Shown piece after piece: positions 47,436 to 56,732 of a DNA stretch of 64,000 nucleotides. The stretch comes from Orobanche coerulescens. Lineage: Eukaryota; Streptophyta; Magnoliopsida; Lamiales; Orobanchaceae. Where the stretch lies: the NCBI GenBank assembly GCA_033398695.1, contig CM065809.1:171978501-172042500 (forward strand), read 5' to 3'. Every line of letters starts with the position of its first letter. Position 1 is the first letter of the stretch. The position numbers and the translations under genes are program-made. The notes below the pieces were generated by a model. That model made no database searches and was not told the DNA's origin. It worked only from the letters and a program-made list of their open reading frames with translations.

Positions 47436-48027
47436 TCATTAATATTAAAAAAACTGCAAAGACCCAAGAAATATCTTCTTCCAACCAAATATCATGAGTA
47501 CTAACGACGAAGCTATGCCACTGCAGAAAATACGCGAAGGTCAGCGTTTTCAGACAACCCGATAGCGAAGGTTGCATGTTCTAGAACTGCTGAGCCTATC
47601 TCACGGCCAAAGGTTGCACCTTTCTCGATTAGACTCACGAGCCTACTATGCTCACCAATCATAACCCTATCTGACCAAGGGATAAAGCTATAAAACTGAA
47701 ATGAAGATTCACACAACTTAACATCAATCAATGCAACTCATTATTGAAATGTTGTTGATGAAGCTAAAGATAAACAAGATGGAAGAGAGAATTTCAAGTT
47801 TGTGAAAGAGGAAGAACATATACATGTGCTTGGTTCTACCTGCTTGTATTAACGCACTGCACAAGTGGTGGTGCAAGTTACCTAAAATATAATTACAACT
47901 GACATTAAAATATAAATGGGATGAAATGGGCCATGCCGACACAATGGATGGACCGAGTGTATCACGCGGCCCCAATATGGATGGATCGAGCGTATCACGC
48001 GGCTCGAAAGAGTTTCCATTGGGATGC
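47436..48027 (-). other. Unique spacer with an exon-like minus-strand ORF (47513-47731)
   Basis: The minus strand at 47513-47731 reads SDRVMIGEHSRLVSLIEK, GATFGREIGSAVLEH and ATFAIGLSENADLRVF before a stop; an acceptor-like TTATAG lies inside its start. The amino-acid composition looks like real protein rather than noise, but I do not recognise the family. It could be the last exon of a gene cut by the E3 insertion, or a captured fragment. At 47944-48003 a block containing ATGGATGGA and CGAG-GTATCACGCGGC is duplicated in tandem. E3 begins at 48028. Confidence 0.3.
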
Positions 48028-48649
48028 TGTAATACCCGCAATTTTCGATTTCCGGTAATTTTCTTTTTTTAGCGAGAGTCTATTTTGACGACTCTCTTGT
48101 GACTGTTTCGTCATTATGAGAATGATTAATTCTGCACTTTTTGGCATACGAGTTCGTTTCGGTGTCGTTTTGTTGAGTTCCGTGCTTCTTAGCGACTTTT
48201 CCGCACTCGAGTTCGATTCTTGCGAATCTCGTTCGAAACTGCTGTTTTGAGTTTCCCGTAAGTTCGTTTAACTTTGTTAGATGACTTTGGATTGGTTATT
48301 CGATCACGTATCGTGATTTTCGAGCGTTTTGGGCCATTTTGTAATTTACCCAAAGTTGTGTGTATCCACATTCGTATTCGTTGTCTTGATCTATTTTTCT
48401 GTTTATATGGTCGTGTGTGATTAATTGTTACATGGTATTTCATTTTAGATCGATGATGTTGTCCGCGAGCATTTCGTCGTGTTCATTCCGTGCATTTTCG
48501 GATATCGAATCGTCGGGTCATGGCGGCTGGGTACTGGCCGGACATGTGCGGCAGACACTGTCGGAAGTGCTGGGCACTGGCCGGACAGGTGAGGCAGGCA
48601 CTGTCGGAAGTGCTGGGCGATGTCCGGGCAGACGCGACATGAACCGGCG

Positions 48650-49061
48650 TAGCGCACGTTACTGTTGGAAGGTTGCGCACGCTAGCTCGGCAGGAATAGC
48701 GCACGTTATTCGGCTGGACGACGCACGCTATCGGGCTGGGAAGAGAGGTTTATGGAGTTCTGGACTCGGGGAGGATCGGCAGGTAGCGCACGCTACTGGC
48801 GGTCATGGCGCGCGCTAATCGGCATGTGTAGCGCACGCTGTCGGCCGACTAGCGCACGTTACAGCGGCGGTTTAGTCGAGAGGGTTACGGGCCAGTCGGC
48901 TAAGCGGCGCTAAGCGTCCGCGCGGCCTGCCTTCTCGAGTCGGGCGGCGAGTCCAGGTCGGCAGGTTGGGTCAATAGTGTCGGGTCATGCGGACCCCGAC
49001 CGAGGTTAATGGGCGATACTGGCCGATAGCGCATGCCAGTCCGGAAGGCTAGCGCACGCTA
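48650..49061. repeat. TAGCGCACGCTA palindrome cluster, E3 LTR
   Basis: About ten copies of TAGCGCACGTTA, TAGCGCACGCTA, GCGCGCTAAT and similar, in the reverse reading of the E2/E4 motif, as expected because E3 is in the opposite orientation. Confidence 0.8.
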
Positions 49062-50195
49062 GGCCGCGCCAATATATATGGCTAAGCAGTCATATTTTCA
49101 CCCGTTTTTCATTTCTATCTTCTCATTTCTGCAGCTGGAGGCTTGGTGATCAAGGAGACATGTTGTCAAGAAATTAATCCACGAAGTTCTAGAGCTTATA
49201 TCATTAATTAATCATCCTATATCATCCTTTGATCCAGCGAATCAAGGTTAGATTTCCTAGAACCCTATCTTTGGGAAATTTTGGGGGTTTTCGGTGTTTG
49301 TCCGATTCGTTCCGTATTGTTGATTAATACATGGTGGGTATGATTAATCTTAGTATTTTTCATGTGTTTAACATCATTTAATCCATTGTTCTTCCCCGAA
49401 TCAAGGTATATTTCTTGATTTTCCTTCGAGTTGACTTTTTGGGAAATTTGTTCTTGATTTCGTTTTCCATCCGTTTTTGATGAATCTATTGTTGTAAAAT
49501 GATGTTTTTAAACATATCCTATGGATTGAACATCCATATTTTGGTTGGGAATTCCATTTTCATGTTTTTGTCGGGTCGATTCGTGTTCTTGGTCGTTTTG
49601 GGGGAAACCCTTGAACTTTCGTCGTTTATTTCTTGAATTCAGCGGCTTTGGGTCGTACTTTGGAACTTATTTTCATTGTTATTGTTGTTGTGCGTAGTTT
49701 ATTGTCGTGAGTTGTCGTTTGGCAAAGTCGGCGGGTTCGTAGTCGGTTCGAGTCTCCTCACTTCGGTCGATTCTCCGCGTTGTGATTATTCAAGGCAAGT
49801 ATCTTGCCCATACGTTTCATGTTTCGTAGGCATAATTATTGGTAAATGATTTTATGTAAAATCCGGATGTTTAATGAATGTTAAAAAGTATCGGTATGTT
49901 CTCGATAAATGTTGTCTTTTAACGATAACTCGGATGCTTCGTGAATAAGTGTGTTTTTGGCCTATGAGTGTTAACTTCATTTGTTGCAAGACTTATGATC
50001 ACATTTAGTGAATGTAATAAACCGTAATCATTTACCAAGGATTACGCGTTGTTATGTGTGCTTGTTCGGTGAATATATGACGGGTGATATTGGTTGTTAC
50101 CTCTTTGAAAGGAGGTTGTGATGCTTAATGTTGCTTGGCTTGATAGTTGATTATTGTTGGGTGCTTGTTGTGTGTGATGGGCCTCCGGGTAGGAT

Positions 50196-50648
50196 TAGGG
50201 GTGTTCAAAACCGGATATCCGGACTTTCGGATATCCGAAATTTTGGATATCCGAAAATTCGGATAGTAATTTTGATATCCGATATCCGGAAAAAAATATA
50301 AATTTTATTCGGATATCCTTATATTCGAAAAAAATATTCGAATTTGGATATCGAATATCCGAAATCCGAAAAAAACTTCGGATATGGATATCGAATATCC
50401 GAATATCCGAATTTTTTTATTATTTAAAATATAAAAAATAAAAATTTTAGGATTTTTCGGATATTTCGGATATGCGAATATCCGATTTTTCCGAAAACTA
50501 CTATCCGATATCCGAATCCAAAGTTCCGGATATCCGAACTTCGGATATCCAAATTATCGGATATCCGAATTTTTGGATATCCGGAACTTCGGATTTTTGG
50601 ATATTTCGGATCGGATATCGAATATCGGATATTTTTTAACACCCCTAA
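50196..50648. mobile_element. 453-bp hAT-type MITE made of GGATATCCGAA repeats
   Basis: Perfect 8-bp duplication GGTAGGAT at 50188-50195 and 50649-50656. Tips are TAGGGGTGTTCAAAA and, reverse-complemented, TTAGGGGTGTTAAAAA. The interior is almost entirely CGGATATCCGAA-type units and variants in both orientations, so the whole element can fold back on itself. No coding. Confidence 0.85.
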
Positions 50649-51728
50649 GGTAGGATCGTTGAATCTCCAGGATCCATACTTGCTAGTATGGGTCGGGCGT
50701 GACCGTAGGGTTATCCATTGGGTATGTCTTGCGGGGACTCCGAGGTTCGTGACTTGTTAGCGCGATGCCGGGGATAACTTGTGTGGTTATCTATCGGGTA
50801 TGTCTTGCGGGGACTCCGAGGTTCGTGACTTGTTAGTGCGGTGCCGGGATAACTTATGGTTGTGATTTGGTTATGAATGTATCTGTGCTTGTGGTCACGT
50901 GACAGTTGTTATGGTGACATGTGATTCGATATGGTTTCCCTGTGGGTTATTCACTCGGGTATACTCTACGGGAGCATCTGAGGTCCGTGGCTTGCTAGCA
51001 CGGGACGCGAATAATCTGTGGAAACGTGTTGTTATGATATGAACGGGTCTTGAACCCCGTGCTTGTGATCCGGATGGTATGATTGGGTCGTGGACCCCGT
51101 GTGTTGTTATCGTAGTTGTGCTTTGGGAAAATGACTTTTGGGCTGCGTCCCTAAACGTTTTCAAAACTCCCGAGATCATAAAATGCTTTTACAAGATGTA
51201 TATCGGGTTTACCCCTATCTTTCGATTTAACCGTTTTGATCAAGTGATTTACCTCGGAAAGTATGTTTATGATTTCTAAGTCCTTGGAGTATGATATGTA
51301 TGGCTTGTTTACGTATTTTATACTTGCACTAGCAGTGGATTTTTGCTAACCCCCGAGTATTCGGGGGGTGGATGTCTGTCTTTGCATTCAGGTTTTGGGG
51401 AGCATAATACAGGGTCGGCATGAAGGGTGATGAAAGATGATCGATACTAATCACATGAGGACCCGTACATTGTCGTATCGGTTTAGTTGTATTTTATTTC
51501 CGCTGCAGTATTCTTTCCCCATTGTACGGGAGTGTGTTGTATTCGACCCCTGCATGGGCATGTATTCTGTTTGAGTTGTATGTATTTATTGAAAGACCAA
51601 ATCGGTCTACTGAGTCCTTTTAGCCTTAAAGGCATTGTTGAGATGTTCAATGTTGTTACCAGCCTGGTAGATCATTGAGGAAGTGTTCTACGGCGTGTAA
51701 TATCCCTGAGTGGATTGGGGGTGTTACA

Positions 51729-52946
51729 TAAATGGTATCAGATCTTAGGTTGTGAAAACCTAGGTTGTCGGGTTTAGTGGTGTCTGTTGAGTTTTTTGTC
51801 TCGTCGGATTTTGTCTGATTCGTGTCGCGACGCGTCGTCTGAGTTTGTTGGTCGTGATTAGTATCGTGGGGCGATCATCACCTTCGTGCGACATGTGGAT
51901 GTAAGTCTCCCTTCTTTGTGATTGTGCCTCGTCTGATGCGAGCTACTGGTATGATTATGTATTAAGTGACGGAGTCTCTATGCAGATTCTTGGTTTGGTG
52001 ATGTGTTTATGTGACTCTCATATTTCGTTTATATGAGGAGTGCTGTCGTTATTTATGTCCCTTTGAATATGATATCCGTATGTTTGTTTCCGGTAAAAGA
52101 CAGGTGTTGTCTTGGTTTTAAACGAGTTGATGCCTGTATTGTGATGTATGTAAGTGAATGTTGTTACATGTAAATTTTTAGGCATTCTAGCCTAATAGAT
52201 CTTCGAAAACCTTGAGTATCTTTGAAAATAAATTTCGAGACGTACTTTTAAAATGAATTATTTTATCGCGGTACTTTCAAGGTGCTTTCTAGTGCCGCAA
52301 TATATTTCAAAATTATTCTAGTTGGGGACCAAAATATTTTGAGATATTTTCAATTATTTAGAGATGCTTTGCTTAGACCCGAGGGTCGAATATTTCTGAA
52401 AGTTTTTCACTAAAAGAAAGTGTCCTCATTTTTGTTCAAACGCAAGACGGTTTTCAAAGTCTCGACAATGATGTTTGTTCAACTTTTTGTACAAGTGATA
52501 CTCAAGATCAACTAGTGTTTCCAAATTTTTTTTAAAAGGTAGTTTTCGTTTTAAAACCTATCTTTCCTGTGTGAGGCCCGGGAACGTATGTATGATGTTA
52601 GCATTACCGTTAGTGGTGGTGTGAGCGTGGATTCATTCGCCACACAGTTGTTGTGTTAGCCCTCTGTGAGAGGTGTAATGTTGGTATTGAATGTTGTCGC
52701 TTAGTGATGATTCGTGTGTTATTGCACCCGTGCGAGCTGTTGGAACTTGAGTCTGCAGGATTGTGTACATACGTGGTTGTTCCGTGATGTTTAGTAATCA
52801 TATGATGTATATCGTTCGGACCGTTGAGGTTGCCGAACGATACCGTCGTTGCTGTGGTGTTTGTATGTGTGTTCTTTTACGATGGTAATCGTTGTAAGTG
52901 TTATGTGTTGTGATTTCCTATTGTTTTGAGTGGTTGCTTATTCAGT
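51729..52946 (+). other. E3 PBS and leader, no gene
   Basis: PBS at 51733-51749, then about 1.2 kb without a convincing ORF before gag. Confidence 0.7.
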
Positions 52947-53947
52947 ATGCCGAGGGGCAGAGGTCGTGGTCGTGGCGACCGGGTGCGTGATCGGGATCAT
53001 GCTGCTGGTGATGATATCGGTATCGGTGTTGCTACTATTTTACAGCAGGTAGCTACACAGATGACTCACTTGACTCAGGCAGTTCAGCGCATTACTAATG
53101 TGACCCAGAACACTGGTGCAAATCAGTGGCTTTGAGAATTGGTTCGTATGAACCCCCCTCGTTTTGCTGGTGCTGCAGATGTATTAGGCTAGGATGGTTG
53201 GCTTTTCCAGTTGGAAAAGATATTCGAGGCAGTTGATTGTCCTGAAGAGCGGAAGGTACCTATTGCTCAGTACCTCCCTGACAAAGATGCTGCTAATTGG
53301 TGGGAAACTGTTAAACCTCGTGATCGTAATGTCACGTGGGCGGAGTTTCAGGCATTTATGGGGCTGAGTTCTGTCCAAAATCGATTAGAGAGCAGAGGAT
53401 TCATGAATTTTATTTGGTAGAACCGCAAGATATTTCAGTGTCACAGGCTATCATCGACTGTAGCAAACAACTCAGTTATATGCTAAATCGGGTAAGAACC
53501 GAGGAAGAGAAGATCTTTCACTTTGACAGATGGATGAAGCCAGAGATTCGCGTGTATATGTCGGGACTCACTTGCACTTCGTTGAGGGATTATCAAGATC
53601 GAGCCTTAGCCCGTGAACTAGCTTCGTTATCGTCGAAACGTGTGCCCGAGTCAAAGAAGCAGAAGAAGTCCGATGACCTTGTGGACAATGCAGGAGTTGG
53701 TGTTTCTAGTTTGCAACGTCGTAGTCTTTCCGCTGTGAAGCTCCATCGCTCGATGCGTGGGACTGAGAGTTCCAAGTCGTCTGCTTTGACTCCTGGTAAA
53801 GCTAGGAGGTGTTTTAACTGCAATGTGTCGGGACATGTTCGTGCACATTGTCCTTCTCCACCAGTAACGTGTTACAAGTGCGGGCTTGAGGGACACCCGG
53901 TTCAGTTTTGCGAGTTGGTCACCGAGCCTTCCGAGGCACGGACTTGA
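52947..53947 (+). pseudogene. E3 gag with two CCHC knuckles, broken
   Basis: It starts MPRGRGRGRGDR (the ATG at 52926 is less likely). Gag core: LEKIFEAVDCPEERKVPIA, DAANWWETVKPRD, TWAEFQAF; then HEFYLVEPQDISVSQ and YQDRALARELAS. Tandem zinc knuckles CFNCNVSGHVRAHC and CYKCGLEGHPVQFC lie near the end. Breaks: TGA 53133-53135, TAG 53190-53192, and a frameshift at a GGGG run near 53358-53361. The frame ends about 25 bp after the second knuckle region with no protease following, so the element encodes gag only. Gag of this type packages element RNA. Confidence 0.85.
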
Positions 53948-54628
53948 ACACTAATATCTGGACCGACTCCGAGGAGTCCCTGAGGGGCGTGGTCTATCTG
54001 TTGTATGTTATGTTATTTCCTTACCTTATTGTTTTGAATTTCGGAGATTAAGTTCTTTTATTCGAAGTGGATCGGATTTTGAACTCCTGTATTTTCGACT
54101 CTGTTGACTCGTGTATGCTCGTTGACATTTTCTGAGTTTGTCCTGTCCCTTGCTTTTGTTGGTCGAACGAGTGTGGTATTGTTTCGGAATAACTCGTTTG
54201 TCGTTGTGACTTTTCAATTGCCATTCCATTTCACATGGATCTTATGTGAATGCACATCTTATTGTTATCACCGGATCCTATGATGTCTTGGGTTATAGTG
54301 TGAACTTCGGAGTCTTTGTTCGATCGTTGTCATTCGATCATTGTTGTTGGATCGTTGTTACTCGATCATTGTTTTTCGATCGTTGTTGTTCGATCATTGT
54401 TATTTGATCGTTTGTGTTTATCTTCTATTTTCTCGACTGTGCGTGTTTCCTTGTAACAGGTGCTTTGTGTTTTGTGATATTTCGGATAATCGACTTGATT
54501 GTATTATCTGTTTGATGACGCTTGTCATTTGTTGGTTTTATTATCTCTCTACCGGTGGCGTTGTGTTGGTCGTCGTGGAGCGTGTTTCCACGCCGTGTAT
54601 TCCTGTGCGTTGCTTGTAACGTTTCGCC
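53948..54628 (+). other. E3 post-gag non-coding region with CGATC minisatellite
   Basis: No protease or RT. At 54318-54415 there are about seven units of 14-15 bp based on TCGATCRTTGTTRT. The region ends where the E5 LTR starts. Confidence 0.7.
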
Positions 54629-55049
54629 TGTTGTTGCCCGAAATATTATCCGAAGATGAATATTGCTGGAATGGTCGAGCAACAACAAATTGCGAGAGCA
54701 CGTCCGTGGGAATGGAAAAACACAAGATTTGCCGGGTTTGTTAGGCCCGGGCTTGAATGCTCTCGCGAGATGTTATTAATACAAATATTCGGGGATACAA
54801 GTATTAATGTAAGAATGCGATTACAATGAGTGTAAAAGATCCTATTAATCTAGATCTTGAGCGAAGCTTTGCCTGATTCGTCTCTGCCGACCGTCTTTTG
54901 TGTAAGAGGTGCTGAGAGATAAGAAAGAACTGAGAGATAGCTGTTGCCAAGAGTAAGAAAGTCAAGTTATGAGTTGAACTTGTTCAGAAGCAGCCCCTTT
55001 TCCAAGTGCAGGCAGCCTTCTATTTATTGGGGCTGAGATGCCCTGTTTT

Positions 55050-55625
55050 CTGGCGAGCGATCGCCTTTCATATAATATAATAAGGGGCGATCGTCTTTAT
55101 GTCACATGGGCTGTCTGTCTTAAAGTCTGCAGCTGCTGCTGGCAGCCAACTGTGCGGTCCAATGAGGAGCTAACACGCGTCCTGAGTTGCTGCCACGGGC
55201 GGTCCCACTGTACAACTTTCGGCGGAGCCGTCTGCCTCAGAGACAGTTGTTGGTGGGCAATAATCCATGAAATGCGGATCTTGTCTCGGAACTGCATGTG
55301 GGTCTCTGTCCCGGGCTCAGGCCTTTGCCGACTGGACGATCGATCGCTTCGCGTGGCATGAGGCGGTCGTCATTTGGTCGGTCACCAGGGGTCGATCGCC
55401 AAGTACCGAGAGACGATCGCTTTAGATGTCGATCGCTCGGCACCGGGACTTGTCCTGGGACCTTCGGTCGGCCAATCTGCCTTGGCTGCGGGGCTCTGGC
55501 TCGGTCGCCCGGTCTCTGAGGCAATCGCCTGTTGAGATGTATAAATCTCGACACAACAATTGCCCCCCAGCTTGCTCCGATGCTGAAGGCATGGGGTGAG
55601 CTGGTTCTTGCTGGCGATCGCGTAG
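55050..55625. repeat. GCGATCGC/CGATCG cluster in and next to the E5 LTR
   Basis: GCGATCGC or TCGATCGC at 55057, 55087, 55339-55347, 55392, 55413, 55429 and 55614, about seven copies in 575 bp. Confidence 0.75.
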
Positions 55626-56450
55626 GATGAAGGCGGGTGACCCTGTGTGCGGACTTTGGTTTCGGACTTGGGTGATCTGGTCGATTGGCTAGCTATCTTC
55701 GGTCTTGTACCTGCAATAAACAATTTTGGCCGATCCCTCGTAGAAACTTGATTGTTTCGTCGCTGAGGAACCGTGCGCAGTCGCGGAGTTCGATGGACCG
55801 ACTACATGACCGTGTCTTATGCGCGAGCGACATTGTCTATCTCGTGACTCATTTATTGTGAGGGTCCTCTGTTAGGCTGCGCCTCGCCTCGTATTTAAAC
55901 GAAGGGCGTGCGGTCTTGGTCTAGAGGAGTCCTTGCGCGGGGCGTCGTCGGATTAATCAACTCCACTTCCGCGGCTTGTTAGCTCTGCTTCCACCTCGGC
56001 CCGTCATGAAGATGGCGACCCTCGACGGTGTACGTTGAGATGGGGGTAGTGACGCGTCGCATTGTCCGGGTCCATCATGTTAGATGATAAACCTTTGAGG
56101 GCGGGCGATCGTGTCCAGTGATTAGTTTTGGAGGGCCCTCAGACTACGCCGGCCTCGTATTTAAACAAAGGGCGGGCGATCATGGCCCAAAGGGACCTTG
56201 CATGGCCTAAGCAGTCGATTCCATCAACCACCAGGACCATGGCTGCACTCTTCTACCTCGGATCGTCATGTAGATGCCGACCTTCGACGGTGTACGTTGT
56301 GCGGTGGAGGCGATCTCGTGCCGTAGTCCACCATGTTAGATGATGAACTGTAGATGGCGAGCGAGTCCTCCATTTTTGATGATGTTGCTTTGATGATGGC
56401 GATCGGGCTGGAAGACTGGTGATCGTCGTTCGACTGCCGATCGCGTTACT
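55571..56450. repeat. E5 internal: imperfect twofold repeat of about 260 bp
   Basis: Matching blocks: CCTCGTATTTAAAC (55887 and 56153), CGACGGTGTACGTT (56023 and 56285), CATGTTAGATGAT (56076 and 56332). The order is conserved and the offset is 256-266 bp. No ORF is supported. Confidence 0.7.
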
Positions 56451-56732
56451 CATAGGTAGAAAAGTAACCTTTGCCTGGCCAGAAAGTCTGCGACTTTGGC
56501 GCGGAAGATCGCGTAGGTCGGGGGGAGGTCCTTCGTAAGATGCCTGAACATAGGCGAAAGACCATGGAATCCCCCTAGGACCGAGTACAGGGCGATCTCA
56601 TCGCTTACGGGCTCGCCGTTGAGGATGATCTCGTCTACCCGGTCGATGTAGTCTGCGTCGGACTCTTCTTCCTCTTGCATGATCTGCATCATGCGATGGG
56701 GACCTTCCGGCCGAGCGACCTTGGCGGCGAAG
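56450..56732 (-). pseudogene. E5 gag-like fragment, interrupted by E4
   Basis: The minus strand reads DADYIDRVDEIILNGEPVSD, EIALYSVLGGFHGLS, DLPPTYAIFRAKVADFLARQ before the stop. The layout (YIDRxxE, then a GL-type turn, then a tail) resembles a retrotransposon gag helical domain. The upstream part lies beyond the E4 insertion and outside the window. Confidence 0.5.

Larger units (their letters stand above)
48028..51728 (+). repeat. E3 5' LTR (3701 bp)
   Basis: It contains the palindrome cluster TAGCGCACGCTA (48650-49061, about ten copies) and a 453-bp MITE (50196-50648). Downstream are three related blocks with GGGTATGTCTTGCGGGGAC or CTACGGGAGC and GAGGTYCGTG at about 50715-51010. Confidence 0.85.
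48028..54628 (+). mobile_element. E3: gypsy-type element, 5' part, gag only
   Basis: The 5' LTR is 48028-51728 (3701 bp), TGTAATACCC to GGGGGTGTTACA. It is followed by the PBS TGGTATCAGATCTTAGG (51733-51749), a 1.2-kb leader and a gag pseudogene (52947-53947). After gag there is only non-coding sequence to 54628, where E5 begins; the 3' LTR is not in the window. The LTR ends and palindrome module match E1, E2 and E4, placing it in the same gypsy group. Confidence 0.8.
54629..56732 (-). mobile_element. E5: minus-oriented gypsy-like element, 3' portion
   Basis: Probable 3' LTR 54629-55558, bounded by TGTTGT and ACAACA. A purine tract complementary to 55559-55571 (GCTGGGGGGCAAT) lies just inside. 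Then come non-coding sequence with a twofold repeat and a gag-like fragment (56450-56732) cut by E4. Since gag lies within 1 kb of the purine tract, pol is absent and the element is non-autonomous. The GGGGGG tract and LTR style suggest the Tat/Ogre side of gypsy, but this is tentative. The left LTR border is chosen because it gives a symmetric terminus. Confidence 0.5.

Noticed and set aside
55038..55723. Overlapping frames on both strands of the E5 LTR
   Set aside because: They overlap each other, span the LTR-PPT border and contain no recognisable domain.
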